In this document: positions 9,611 through 21,677 of the stretch, in pieces
How positions within the stretch are numbered: position 1 is the first letter of the stretch
Layout of the letters: the number at the start of each line of letters is the position of its first letter
Source: Ornithodoros turicata
Lineage: Eukaryota > Arthropoda > Arachnida > Ixodida > Argasidae
Direction: 5' to 3'
NCBI RefSeq assembly: GCF_037126465.1
Contig: NC_088201.1
Coordinates: 26,458,550-26,522,549, forward strand
DNA length: 64,000 bases
Notes under the pieces: generated by a model
Told to the model about the DNA's origin: nothing
Databases searched by the model: none
What the model saw: only the letters and a program-made list of their open reading frames with translations
Position numbers and translations under genes: made by a program

Positions 9611-10245
9611 CTGCGTTTACATGAATACGACACTAGCGTATCGAATCGAGTCGAAACCGGAAAGAAAACGACGCGCCACCGTTTACATGGATGTATGGGT
9701 GATGGATGCGCATTGGGTGGGTGGATGGATGGATGGATACTGTGGCTGGCTTTCCACAGTCCACTGTGGGGCGTAGATTGCGCCACGCCATGTCATATTG
9801 GAAAGTTAGAAGCGTACTTCCGCAAATATTGCTCTTTCCGGTGTTGCGGCCGCCGAACGTGAAAATATGGTGCATAGAACATGGCGAAAACGTCGAGTCT
9901 ACGCCACGTTTGCACGCGTACTTCAGAATGAGCCCTACTGCACGGTTGCAGGTCCTGCTGCTCCTGTCCCTGTCAGTGTGGACTAACATTGACATCCAAG
10001 ACGGAGCGTGGCTTGGAACTCCCTGCAGTCGCCATTTTGTCGATCCGACTGGCAGTAGCAGACGACGCGGGCGCCTTCCTATAATCCTCTTCTTCTCTCG
10101 ATGCGCATCTTCAGTTTAAATGCACAATCCGAATGCTCAATCCACCTCTGGTTCGCGGATTGAATACACGATACGCTCTCGCAGCGAATCGGCCCGTTTA
10201 CATGGGCGGATTCGATGCGCCTGTGTCGTATTCATGTAAACGCGG
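9611..10245. mobile_element. DNA element with GCGTTTACATGAATACGAC ends
   Basis: The left end CTGCGTTTACATGAATACG and the right end (minus strand) CCGCGTTTACATGAATACG match over about 25 bases, then GACAC and a GCATCGAATC-like motif on both sides. Extra copies of GTTTACATG occur inside each end (near 9681 and 10197). A GGAT microsatellite lies at 9713-9741. No target duplication or transposase was recognised, so the superfamily is open. Confidence 0.6.
9713..9741. repeat. GGAT/GGGT microsatellite
   Basis: GGGTGGGTGGATGGATGGA; short tetranucleotide array inside the 9611-10245 element. Confidence 0.8.
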
Positions 10246-10529
10246 CTTGGTTCACTTCCACCATTCACATTCTTCAGTTACCGACGCATATCGAGGCTTT
10301 CGAAAACAAAGTAATCACTGTCACGCCACACGGTTGTTGCTGAATAGTGGTGGCGATAACTCCGCTCCTTTATTCCAAACATCTAGCTGTTTCTTCAGAA
10401 CTGCGGACAGAAATAAATCGGTCGACAACAGGGAGTGAGAAGAAATGGAAATAGTCATAGAGAAGTGTAAAGGAAAGCGAAAAACTTGAGATTTTAAAGG
10501 AAAGTAATTATAGTTACGGTTACTAGTAC

Positions 10530-10790
10530 CTGAGTGGATAAAAGCATCCGCTCGTCGCTGGTTACTCCAAGGTCGTGTTGAAGATTAGGAGATGATGGGT
10601 TCGAATCCTACCACTGGTTGTGCTGTCTCAGGATTTACCAGCAGACTTTCCAGAGGGATGTCGGCACAGTTCCCCCTGAAGTCTGCCCAGGACGCATACT
10701 AACCCCCCCTGTCCCCCACTCCTTCCTGCTGTCATCTCTCCATCTGTCCACGTCTGTACGCACAGTCACGGAATCAAAAACACACACAGT
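10530..10790 (+). repeat. tRNA-derived SINE, main family, near full length
   Basis: The tRNA-like head starts near 10530 with A box TGAGTGGATAAAAGC and B box GGGTTCGAATCCTACC near 10600. The body follows with GGTTGTGCTGTCTC, the GCAGACTTTCCAG segment, GTCGGCACAGTTCCCCCTG, AAGTCTGCCCAGGACGCAT, and a pyrimidine-rich end (CTTCCTGCTGTCATCTC, ACGTCTGTACG). This is the layout of the better copies at 48257 and 58262. Confidence 0.75.
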
Positions 10791-11946
10791 AACAGGTACT
10801 AACTAAGGTAACTAGGTTACGTCTGACGACCGGTCATTATCCTATTCCGCCATTTCCTTGAGCTGTCGTTGGGGCTTTGCAATTAGCTCCAGAAGGCATA
10901 CTTACTAAAAGCGGTGCGACAAAAGTGCGTATTACGCTTCGAACTCGTTAAAAAGCGGCAGAGTAATTATCGTAGCAAAGTTTAGGCTATACTACGAAAC
11001 TAAGCGAGCCGGCATCCATACGGGGCTCAGCAGGCGGCATTGGCCATTGGCAATGATAAGAGGGCCCCGTCATTTCTTTTCATTTTCACAATTTATCGGC
11101 AAAGAACTGGACCAAGTAGCAGTTTTCGCATCAAATTGTAGCGCATAATACGTCATTCGACGTATCTATCCGAGTGCTGCACTTTATCTTCATTACAAAC
11201 CCTGTACTTTATCCTGGCTAACCCCGTAGATTCTTAGTATCGTGATTAGATTTTATGTCGTTGTCGATCGTGAGTGCACGACTTCTCTTCTGATGTGCAC
11301 CGCAGACGGCGTACACATGCGTTTAACCATGAAGATAGTGAGAAAGCCTTCAATGGGGAAAGTTGGTGCGCTACAGTGGAATGCGCCACTGTTTGCAAAT
11401 ACAGCGTTTCCATGTGTTCCCCCACCCTTTCGTTCAAATAATAAAAAAAGTTGACAAGCGCTTAAATTGCAGGGGAAAAAAAAAAGAAATGGCGGCGTAG
11501 CGACGTCATTTCCTCCTCCGCGTTGTACATATACGGATGAGTTCCCACGTTGGTGGAAGCAGCTGTTTGTGCCACTTGGGGACAACGACCTCTTGTAAGA
11601 GCGTGTCCTGCCACAATGTTTGCGGAGGGATGCCTCAGACACATCGGAATGCGTGTTGTTGTCGTCTGCGCGGGCGTTCGGACGGAGACAGCATCGTAAA
11701 CAGCTTCTTGCGCTGTGACGAGGACACAAGCGTGCCAACGTGCACAGAGGTGCGACCGGCCGGACCGACCCTGAGGGGGGCTTTTTCTACCGGCTGTTCA
11801 ACGCATAAAAGTTCTTTCATCGTGTGTACATTAAACCGACAGTCTTCCCGTACTTTTATCTATCCAACCCTCTTTGTCACACACAAAACGAAGCAGTTGA
11901 GAATGTGGGTCAGATCGAATGAAAGCGCCACATTTATTAAAGGTTG
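10791..11946. other. No gene seen
   Basis: Open frames on both strands between 11242 and 12013 overlap one another and show no domain. The plus-strand frame 11537-12013 is Cys-rich early on, but has no regular spacing and reads into a SINE. No repeat was recognised. Confidence 0.35.
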
Positions 11947-12080
11947 GGCGTTAGCGCCGCGAAGCAACTATGGTGCGGTGGACAGACAGAGGGGAATGGG
12001 AGATGGGGGTTAGTATGCGTCACGGCCGAAGGCAGGGCGAACTGTGCCGACATCTGCTAGATTCGAACCCACTACCTTGG
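11947..12080 (-). repeat. SINE, main family, diverged copy
   Basis: Minus-strand copy. GCGCCGCGAAGCAACTATGG near 11955 is the tail complement (ATAGTTGCTTCGCGGCGC). It is followed by a GGACAGACAGAGGGG stretch, TGCGTCACGGCCGAAGGCAGG and CGAACTGTGCCGACATC. The head is reduced to a B-box-like TTCGAACCC. Confidence 0.6.
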
Positions 12081-12827
12081 AATAGACCGTTTCAGAAAAT
12101 CCCGCTTTTAACTGTGGGAACTTGTGTTATCGGTAAGAAGGAGAAGGTCTCCAAATTGTTTCGATTTCTCCTCTCTCGGCCCATTGTCCACGACGTGTCA
12201 GCGAAAACGAAACGTGAACAACTGTTTTATATTCGTCGAAAAGCGCGCTGTTCACTTTTGGACAGATAGGGCGAATTTTCCTGCTACCTTGCAGTCATGC
12301 CTAACACAATTGTCGCATTTAGAATGCATTGGCTTCTTTGTAATTTCCGAGACAACGTTACAGGACACGAGCGTTTATCCCACGTTCCCTACAGGCTGAG
12401 AGGAAGAAGTCACTACGGAGTGCACTTTTTCAAGCGTTTCTGGCAACACCACGACATACGACGGTTGGTGCACCTTACTCGATTTAGCTCCTCACCGGAG
12501 GCGTCTAGCTTCGTACGCGTACGAGACTCCCCCCTTGGTCGGAGGGAGTGCTTATGCAGTCGATAAAGTTTACCTGACTTGACACAACTTGGCAACCTCC
12601 AGACGTTCGGAGTAAAATTCTCGGAAGAAACGAAAGGCCGAACACTGCTGTCGTGCTCTATCGTTTGGATTCAGTCCCAACATCGTAATTGAGTCTGCCG
12701 TAGGAGTCGTTGGTATTCAGAAAACCGTGCTGACCTTGACGAGGCTCTCAGATTTGTATCTAGGGCAGAGGGCTTTTTAAAGGTTCTCAGACCAGCCCGT
12801 TTTCAGCACAGTGACGTGCATTGCACC
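12081..12827. other. No gene seen
   Basis: Frames at 12124-12399 and 12297-12566 (+) lack recognisable domains. No repeat stands out. Confidence 0.35.
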
Positions 12828-12993
12828 ATGAATTCGAGTAACTCGGGGGGAAAAGGTGCTGACGCCAGGAATCGAACCTCGGTCTTGGGATTTCCTGTCA
12901 GATATGCTACCGCTACACCACGCGGTGTCGTGGTGTAAGATCCAGGTTCGATTCCTTGCGTCAGCACCTTTTCCCCGAGTTACTTGAATTCAT
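12828..12993. repeat. Head-to-head tRNA-like palindrome
   Basis: Left arm 12828-12886 and right arm 12937-12993 are reverse complements over about 57 bases, each holding AAAAGGTGCTGACGC and a B box (GAATCGAACCT / AGGTTCGATTCC). The minus strand of the left half reads as a tRNA-like unit with A box TGGTGTAGCGG and a GGTTCGATTCC T-loop. The right arm repeats only the T-loop part. It looks like a tRNA-derived repeat whose 3' half has been duplicated in inverted orientation. Confidence 0.75.
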
Positions 12994-13629
12994 TAATTTA
13001 TGGGCGTTGGAGGCTCACGTTGTATGTGGCCAGCTTCAGCCAATTCTCGTTGTTTACGTGCATTACACGTTCGTAGCAATAACGAGCCCCTTCCGGCAAC
13101 GTGGTTTCATTTCCTTCAACTATTTCAAAGGCTTACGTTGTGCGTCGCGTCACCAGCAGACTTCCGGCTTTCGGAAGAGAGCGTGGCAGCCGAAACGCAA
13201 GAATGAAAGGCAAATTTCAAAAAACCACGTGGCTCTAATGCTGGCCACATTTCATGTGATCCTCAACGTTCCGTGGTCTCACAACTGAGTAGCACGTTAT
13301 GTACACCTTCTTGGTAAAGTTCAGATAACGGCTCTTGCTACCCAAAGGCCGAGCTCCCTTTTGCCGAGAGGAGACGTAACTTCACCGTATAAAACACTCC
13401 ATCCCGAATGACGTCCTTCTCTCTCCCGATTTATTTAAAACGGCAGGTGTACGACTTTCAGTGAACTTAAGCAGTTACGGTAAGTAAGTCGTACGCTCAG
13501 CACTTTCCACAAATCAGGAGTGATCGCTCGTGCAATGGTACGCCTTCGTCGTTTTATGCCGGATGAAATTCTGTTCAGGGAAGACAGCACGCGCTAAAGA
13601 CCAAAAAGGTGACCCGTGCTTGAAATGTG
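12994..13629. other. No gene seen
   Basis: Frame 12956-13288 (+) starts inside the palindrome and has no recognisable domain. Nothing else was recognised. Confidence 0.35.
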
Positions 13630-13760
13630 GCAGCGGCTGTGCTGGTGGAAATTTTCCTCGTATTTTCCGCAGGCGCTTTCGGGCAAATGCCGGCACGTCC
13701 GTGTGAAGTCGGCCCAGGACACACGATCGCCCTCAAGCAGCAAGACCGGGCAAGCAGATG
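13630..13760 (+). repeat. SINE body, GAAGTCGGCCC variant
   Basis: GGCAGCGGCTGTGCTGG is followed by TTTTCC segments, CGCAGGCGCTTTCGGGC, AAATGCCGGCACG, GTGAAGTCGGCCCAGGACAC and CCCTCAAGCAGCAAG. The order matches the SINEs at 22325 and 7484. The tRNA head is not visible. Confidence 0.55.
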
Positions 13761-14817
13761 GCTCGGAAAAACACGTATCGAGAGGACAAGCGTCCGTGGC
13801 GCGGGTGCACTTCGGGTCGCTACCGAGGAGTCGAATGTGTCAGCAATAAGACTAAAGTCGTGTTTCAGCATAAGAACGGCACGTTAAACCCCGCCCTATA
13901 TGCTTGTTTCTATTAGCTGCAATAGCTAGCCGCATCACTCTACGTTGTGATAAATAGTGCCGGAAAATTTATCCAGCAGAGTTAACTCTGTTAGCGGGTT
14001 GATCGTGACGTAGGAGGTAGTGAAAGTTCGCTGGTCATTTCTGGTGGGAGTGTAAGCAAGAATAGGTGGTCAACCGTCATCGACTGAGAGGACGCTTTTG
14101 TAGGACCCAGTTTTGTAGCTTCTACTTGTCTGTGGCGCTTTCGTAGCTTTAATGTTACGCAACATGTGATTATTAAGAGCGTGCTCGGACAAGGTGTCAA
14201 GGAAAGGAAAAGGGGGAATTAATTTCACTGAGAGTCACCAGAATTCCTAGAATGTTTTAGCACCACACGGCAAGACCCCACGCAATGCTTTGCGATTGCC
14301 CACACTACTTGAACAGTATGCGGCAAATTTCGGTTTGAAAATCTGGAAAGCACAGCCAAAATCATGCCTGCTGCAACACGCAAGCTGAGGTCACTTACGG
14401 AGAGCACCTGGTGAAGAGATATGAACCTGGTCGGACAATAAAAACCACAAACTGCTTGCAGGGGAGGTTGTATGCTCATCTACGGGAACACTGGTGATGC
14501 CCCTCACCAATGCTCTGGAGCCCAAACGAGAACTATACTCCCACGAACCCACCGTTACCTATACGGACAGTCGTCGGTCCAACCAGTCCCACACCTTTTG
14601 CGGGGCAATATGATTTTAGCTGTACCGCCTTGCAAGGGAAAGCTTTCGTAACGGACTTCTTTCAGCCGAATAACTCGCCAGCTTATACTTTTCCGATATG
14701 ATAAAACATTCGTTTGTTTGTTGTTGTAATCGTCGAAGAATCCAGCCCAAAATAAGGGTTCGGCGACGTTGTTATATGAAATAATGCATCACGTTCGTGT
14801 CTTTTGATTTACAACTC
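13761..14817. other. No gene seen
   Basis: Frames at 13991-14479 (-) and 14510-14701 (+) have no recognised domain. No clear repeat or RNA gene. Confidence 0.35.
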
Positions 14818-14825
14818 GTTGTGGC

Positions 14826-15524
14826 CAGACTTGTGCCCGTTACTCGAAAAAAAGTAATTGATTACCGTTACTTGTACGGAAAAAGTAACTGATTACCGTT
14901 ACCAATTACTGGACTCCAAATGTAATTGAGTAACGAGTAGAAAAGTAACGCGTTACTCCGGTCGTTACTCTGCATTCACGCAAATTATACCAGTCTTTGT
15001 GTACCTCAGAGGGGGGAAAGAAAGAAAGAAATCGTTCAACAGCGGAACAACTGAAATAACACGAAAAACAAAAACGCGCAGGACAAGTAGATCTGTACGT
15101 CTACTGTATTTATCGCCTGGGAAGACGTTGACCCGATTGTGGAAGAGCATTGCGTGGATCTTCCCATGACTCACTACACCTCCAAAGCTACCACAATGGT
15201 ACCACCACACTGGTGTAGTAAGAAATTAGGGAGAGAGGCCCTGAAATTCCATAACCTTATTACAATGACCTCCGCTTGGTATAGTAGAACGGTCCAAAAA
15301 AGGCTCACTGCACGAGGGTCTTGACTTGGGGCAGAACATCTGAAAGATGAGTTAATCTCTACCGGAAAAGTAAACAATTACTGAGTAATCGATTACTCAG
15401 AAAAGTAATTGATTATTCGAAAAATTACTTTGACAGTAAAGTAACTGATTACTCTAAAAATTACTCATAAAAGTAACTGATTACAAGTAACGCAATTACT
15501 AGTAACGCGTTACGCACAAGTCTG
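14826..15524. mobile_element. Non-autonomous hAT element with perfect 8-bp duplication
   Basis: The ends are CAGACTTGTGC and GCACAAGTCTG. Identical octamers GTTGTGGC flank it at 14818-14825 and 15525-15532, the hAT signature. Both subterminal regions (14840-14965 and 15380-15515) consist of GTAACTGATTAC, TAATTGATTAC and AACGCGTTAC motifs that are self-complementary. The 400-bp core has short open frames (15139-15324 + and 14965-15210 -) with no transposase motif. Confidence 0.9.
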
Positions 15525-15532
15525 GTTGTGGC

Positions 15533-18500
15533 TCATAATTTGTAAATCTACGTTAATGACTATTCGTGACTATTCAACAGGAAATCTTCTCTTCCCCAAT
15601 AAGAAATCGAGAAGACATCCAGGAAAACCTGGTATAAATTGTACAGAACAAGAAACGTTTCTTGGACTGTACATTGTTTGTGTGGTTCTGTTTCCCCTTG
15701 ATATATACGGAAGTACGTAAATTAAGAGGTGCCTGGGGCCTTCCTGAAAACTGCAAAAAATTGAGCATATAGCATCGCTTTCCATAAAGCTCTCCTTGTA
15801 GAGTTACGACACGTACACGATGATTTCCCATTTTAGGAGAACGAGGCGACTGATGAGTCAACGTCAGGACACTCATTGTGATGTCAACCGACAGGAAGCT
15901 TTGACGGGAAGCCATGGGCTTAACAAAACAACACTCTGTTAACGTCCTTTCTGCAGTTACTAGCTATACACAGTGTGTCTTTCACTGGACTCAACCACTG
16001 TATATTGTACAACAACTGCGGTAAAATAGACTCGCACACTTCGTCATGAAAAAATGAACATTTTAGAACAACAGGATCCTGAGCGAAAGTGTGTTTACAG
16101 ATCACGCTCATACAAAACGCGACAGAAATGAAACTCTACGTATCACCGACCATACACACTTGCAGAAGGAACTTGGGGAAAGTAAAAGACAGCTAGTTCG
16201 GCTGAGGGATCTCACGGGCCACTGAGAGGCTTACAAACACCGTATCCAGACACACCAGATCATGACATCGGTCGTCTGGACGTGATGAACTTCAAGTTAA
16301 ATGTTAAAGTTAAAAGGAAAATTATGATCCCATGTATATGACATTTATATGAAAAAAAAAGGCATTCAGAGGACAACGAGGGCAGTAAGAATAAGCGAGA
16401 CCTGGGGTGCAAGTTTGTAGCACAAGCATATGAGCAATTTATCATGATATAAGGGGTTTTAGATGTAGGATCCTATAGGTTTCATAAAAGATAATACAAA
16501 TAATTGACCTTTGGAGCTTCCACCGTGGTGTTTGCTCTACTTGCCACGGGTGAAACCTTTACAAGATATGCCCATTCATGCTTTCATTTAGTGTCTGTCG
16601 AGGCATCTCGCACGCACGGCCATGCCTTCGTATTCGAGAACGCGACGGCCCAAAACCGGGATGCATGGGGAAGAAATGTGCGAAATCTCGAAAGCCAATA
16701 AGTTCGGTTACCACTATCCAGTGAAATCATGGAGTTGACGCGGTGGCAGACGACTAACTAGTAAACCTGCACAAAGTTGTTCGATAGGCTGAAACTAAAA
16801 CCTCGCATGAGGATCCCAAATAAATTTCAGTATGTGCGTACAGCTTGGTACAAAACGTTTGCTCGTGGCGAAGCACTCCTCCTGCTCTGCACAAGCTAGA
16901 TGCCTGCGTACCCTTGTCGATTACACAGCGCTCTCCTTCTCCAAAATATGCACTTGATCAGAACGCCGAATGACATTTAACTTAATCGAGGAGTAAAGGA
17001 ATACGAAATGTGGTAAAACACGTCAGGATCCGGCAACGAGCAGCGTGAAACACGGAAGCTTTACATAGGCTACCAAACTAAAATCCTGTCCCACTCACAG
17101 TGCCGGAGAAAGAAATCAGGCCCACTTCTATGACGCGTCGCCCGACCACCACGCTCCAGTGGTGGCAACAACCCCGACGAGCAAGCAAACAGGTGCAACG
17201 CACGTGGTGCCAGCAGCACGTGCACGCAGCGAGGTGCAACCACGCGACGGGGGAGTATCTCACACTAGTCACACACCAGCAAGAAATGCGTAGAAAGGTC
17301 GAACGTACACCTGCTGCGCTTGTCCACTACAGGAAAATGGGGCCGTCCCTGCCCACGCAGTCCGATGTGCTCCTGTGTTGCTCGCCGAAGTTGGCCGTAT
17401 TTTTTTGTGTTCGCTTGTTTATACGTCGTGGCTTGCACTTCGTTATACTATAACTCATCTGACGCAGTCACCGGAGTATGTAACAGCTCTCTCACATCCA
17501 ACGTGATGCGAATTCGTCCGTGCTTTCCCACTGTTGCATCGCAACAAGCACATTTACGCTAGAGGCATCGTGGAAATACTTGCATGCAGAAATACATATC
17601 CTGTATTTCAGTGGCGGATTGTTGATAGCACAAGAGGCTTTCTGACACTTCAAATAAAGAGATATTGTCGGTAAAAATTAACGAACTGATGACGCAAAGC
17701 AATTTAGGGGTCAGAAATATGCTCTCGCTGAGTTTACAAAGCAGTTTTCAGACGCTCCCTCAGCGAGAACTGTTCTTGTAAATTCACAGAGGGTTCAGAA
17801 CAGATGGTTCGCTTGGAACTGCTCTGCAATCTCATGCCCGACGTCGCTCAGCACAGTACAACAGATGCAGCAACCTGAGTCACATGAGCATAGGGGGCAA
17901 ATATAGCGCATGTAAGGTCCTTCTTGGTGCACAAGTGCTATCTTTACACCTGCCATATCCAGATTTGCATGCATAACACAGAAACTAGCACCGTGAATGG
18001 ACACATACTACGACATACAAAGTAGACATTTAGGAAAGAAAACTAGCATGTATGTAAGCAGCTCGACCCATGGACATGCTGCTTTCATACAACGAAAGTG
18101 GAATGTCTACTAGACTCACCTTTTTTCCAACCGAATTACCCTCCCGACGATGTGGGTTCCATCTCACATCATTATGTGAACACCCGAAACAGCCCTGTGC
18201 CGCAAGCACTACTCGAGCCCATGCAAGGTTCTCCTTTTTTGCTTGCACGAGTGCAAACAACAACAGCCGTTCTTTAGGTCTTTATAGTACCGCAAACAAC
18301 CCTCAAAGCCAGCTCCTCTGCTCGACTTGGAGTTGCTATAATGGCTGGTACCGGTTTCGACTTTCTTTTTCTTTAATCGAAACCAAGCGGACAACGCGTT
18401 CCTTTCTCTGTTTTTACCACTGGCGGAAATGTTTTAACACAGATTCATGCTCCCCGTTCGCGACAAGAGATAAGGCACTTATTTTTACACACGATATAGC

Positions 18501-18662
18501 TCCACGCATATCTGTATATATTCTTGAATAGACTTTATCCTATCGTGAGCACAGGCACGATAAAACGTAATTTGAGCGACCAGAGCAGTGGTCAGCAGAG
18601 TGATAACCAACCGCTGCTTTTGCATACGTTTGTTTGTTGCTGTACGTTTGGTTGGGGCTTAC
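15533..18662. other. No gene seen in 3.1 kb
   Basis: Many short frames on both strands (for example 17100-17453 + and 18070-18531 +), none with a recognisable domain, splice-compatible chain or polyadenylation context. No transposon end was recognised. This is the longest quiet stretch of the left half. Confidence 0.35.
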
Positions 18663-18788
18663 GTTTGCAACTTTTATGCTTACAACAGCTAGGATGAGCG
18701 CACACCCAAGCGTTACCACCACTACTAAGATACCAGTTGTGCTACAACATCCGGCTGTGTCGTACACCAACGCAATGCCTACGTTCAT
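18663..18788 (-). CDS. Candidate first coding exon with a membrane anchor
   Basis: On the minus strand an ATG at 18786-18788, with A at -3, opens 42 codons to 18663, where the sequence reads GCAAAC then GTAAGC, a good splice-donor match. The peptide starts MNVGIALVYDTAGCC and continues with a hydrophobic run GILVVVVTLGCALILAVV then SIKVAN. The run could act as a signal anchor, as in type II membrane proteins. Upstream (18919-19690) is a CpG-rich block suitable as a promoter or 5' UTR. In-frame codons continue to 18908 without an obviously better start. No further exon was identified downstream, and a chance hydrophobic frame is possible. I infer no function beyond membrane insertion. Confidence 0.3.
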
Positions 18789-18918
18789 GTTTACTGCAGT
18801 GAAATATTTACGTTGGGCGAGCCAACCCACCTCACTTTGGGGCGTTTGTCCTCTCGACGATGCATGCGGTTCAAAGAGATGCAGCGTCCACATGAGTCGA
18901 CTGTACAATCACCGGTGA

Positions 18919-19690
18919 GGTACCACCACGGTTGCTAGACGGAGAAGCGCGCGTCGCCGAGTCACTGTCATCGTCTGCGAGACGCCTGCCTTTTCCGGCT
19001 CCACTTCATCAGCGCTCCATTCCAAAAGGACGCGCACACAACAATGCAGACGTCGACGAACTTACACGCAGACGACAAGCGAGCGCGACCCGCGTCCTCG
19101 TATGCTCGTAATAACCGACTGGCTCGTCTGCTACGAGGCCGCGAAAAAACAAAATCGACGCGGTCAAAAAAGTAACTCGCTCATGCCTTCTCTCTTTCTT
19201 TCACCCTTCTCCATTTTACCCCCGGGAGCGATTGAGAGGGGAAGGAGAAAGTTGTGCATGCTCCCACGTGCCACGCTATGAAACTCAAGGTCACACTCGG
19301 AGAGTGAAGCGCGAGCCTGGAGACCTCTCGCCCTTTCTCCGCTCCAAGAGACACCTATGGAGAGCGAGGGGGAACCGGTCCCGGGGATTTCTCTCTCCCT
19401 CTCCCGTGGAAATGAAGAAGAAAAGGTGGCTCTCGGGGGCGCACAGAAGCGCGAGCTTCAACGTTGCTCTTGCACGCGGACCGACCCGAGTGGGCTTTTT
19501 ATTTGTTGTCTGGGCCGTGTTGCACGTGCACTCGTTGTAGCCCCGGAATACGTTCCTTTGGATTTTTGTGGCGACCGCTGCTGAGAGAAATGGCAGGTGC
19601 ATCATTGTTTGTGGCCGGGTTGCTCGCCGCGGGAGGGGATCGTTCGATCGGCCGCCTGTGTCTCCATTTCGCAATGATGATAGGTCATTT
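18919..19690. promoter_or_regulatory. CpG-rich block, possible promoter region
   Basis: CG dinucleotides are much denser here than in the flanks, for example GAAGCGCGCGTCGCCGAG and GCGAGCGCGACCCGCGTC. Polypyrimidine and GAGAGG-type stretches occur at 19185-19400. It lies immediately 5' of the minus-strand candidate exon 18663-18788. Core promoter elements cannot be assigned by eye. The alternative is an unrelated GC-rich repeat. Confidence 0.25.
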
Positions 19691-21574
19691 CACCACCAGT
19701 TAGATACACAGGGGTTCGACACGGAATGCGTGCTATGCACGCTGGTGGTAGTCCACGAGAGGCCACAACGTTCGCATGGGAAAGTTCTCCCTGCATAAAT
19801 GCCTCGCAAGACCGGCCATGTGCAACAAAAATGTACTGATTTCGGCCTGTTTCTCAATGCTTCGCAAAATGAACTTCCTCTATTCGTTCAAACGGGAGAT
19901 AACTATTCGATGGAGACATACCGTGTTTCCAGAGAAGCGCTCGACGCGACCCACGATTCAAAGGAAGTCGCACTACATCTCACCGGAAATTAGCTGTCCG
20001 CGTCGGAAATTCCCTCGGCTCAAGCGGGACGCGATACTCTGGCTTCGTAACCTGGTTGCGAGCAACTTTTTCTGTAGATACGGAGAATTTCACTTTCTTG
20101 TAGATCAATGCAGGGACACCAACTCTTCTGTAGGACGGCCGGAAAGCGTGGGGAGGAACTGTGTAGCTGTGCATTCGTAATTTTTACGTTCTCCTCAACG
20201 CCTGATGATTCCTATATCGCGATGTTGCTCTTGACGCTTTCAGTAGAAAAACATCAGTGATGCGTCGTTTGTCTACTCATTGCGGTACTCATATTCCTCA
20301 TTTCCTCTCCAAAATGTGAAGCTGTACGCTCAGAACTCGTGACGACGAGGTAGGGCAATTTAACAACGCGCTGCACCATGAGGAATACCGCAAATGCAGC
20401 GCGGTTTTTTCGCGCACGTAGCACTCAGTGTACTTAGTCAAGGAAACGGGGAAAGAAAAGGGGGGGTGAACGGGTTAACTACTAATGGATCGCAGAGCTG
20501 TCAAATCTCTTGCCTGAACTCGGCTCGGTGTGACACCGAATCCGTCGGGAGCGGTTCAATATTACTGTTATGGATTGTGCCTTCAATAAACTAGACACAA
20601 GAACAGAAGTAAAAGAGAAAATAGGTAAAAGTTGTAGAACACACGCCTAATCTTAGCGTGCAAAGGAAGGAAAAAAGACATCACACACTGTCTGCGAGGC
20701 CGCCTTTCTATACAAATATCAGCCGTGCGTGCGTTGCAGGCTTCGATCGATGTGTGCTCCGTGATTGCCCACGGTCGCGTCCAATGTCTGATGGGACCTC
20801 ATGTTCGATGTATCATTTGAGGACAATACGCTCATACACTGGGGAAACGAACTTTCAGTGAATACCACTTTATTTCCGTCTTTGCCTCGTTTCCTTTGAA
20901 CTCGACGCATCCCATAGAGGGTGACAGCTTGTTCCACTTTGCGTACCTGAGATCCAACGTAGTTTGGAAACACTCGCAACGATGTGTTCTGAAGGCACAG
21001 AATACGCTGCTACTAAAAGGTGATGAACGACCGTAAAGCGAGCAAAAAGCCACGTGTAAGCAAAGCAAAGACCACCAGTGGTAACCTTTCCGTGTCGCAC
21101 TTGTGCTCCTCTCTCATTCCACATAGCCGAAAATGAATCTTGGTCTTGAAAAGGAGAGTTGTTAAGTTGTTTCTCTATCGTTTCCCTGTGTGCAAATGAG
21201 TGATACCGTACCTGTGTTTACTAATGACAATGAATGGTCGGTCATTGACAGATTCTCGTAGGATGAGTCACCGAGACCTTTTGTACTGCTACAAGTGATG
21301 CGCGCTATCGAAGCTTATTTGGAGTGTCATTGTTTCGTTTGTTGAGACCTACGAGACACAAAAGTCAGCACAAAGTCAATCGTCACATCCCAAGAATGTC
21401 GCGGTCGTAGGTTGCCCCATACGCTGCTAGATTGATTTGGCTTTGAAAAACGGTCGTTCTGTGCGTATTCTTTTATTCAACGTTCCAAGTGAGCAAATCC
21501 TATAGTGGTCATGAGAGAACTGATGTTCTGAGGCTGGGTGTGTTAGCCGGGTGTGGGGGCTAGCGGCTAGATAT
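19691..21574. other. No gene seen
   Basis: Short frames only. No transposon ends, SINEs or long inverted repeats were recognised. Confidence 0.35.
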
Positions 21575-21677
21575 GTTAGCTTAGCTCAATTGGTAGAGCC
21601 CTGGACCGGCAATCCAGAAGATGTGGGTTCGAGTCCTACAGGTGGCTAACCTTTTCAGTGACTTCCATCTTTCACCT
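21575..21677 (+). repeat. tRNA-derived SINE with cloverleaf head, copy B
   Basis: Positions 21575-21647 fold as a 73-nt tRNA-like cloverleaf, nearly identical to copy A at 1155-1257. The anticodon loop here is CCGGCAA instead of CCGGAAA, and the T loop is TTCGAGT. The shared tail CCTTTTCAGTGACTT(C)CATCTTTCACC runs to about 21677, while the 5' flanks differ, as expected for retroposed copies. Confidence 0.65.

Noticed and set aside
11537..12013. 158-codon plus-strand frame
   Set aside because: No domain, crosses into a SINE, and is overlapped by equally long minus-strand frames.
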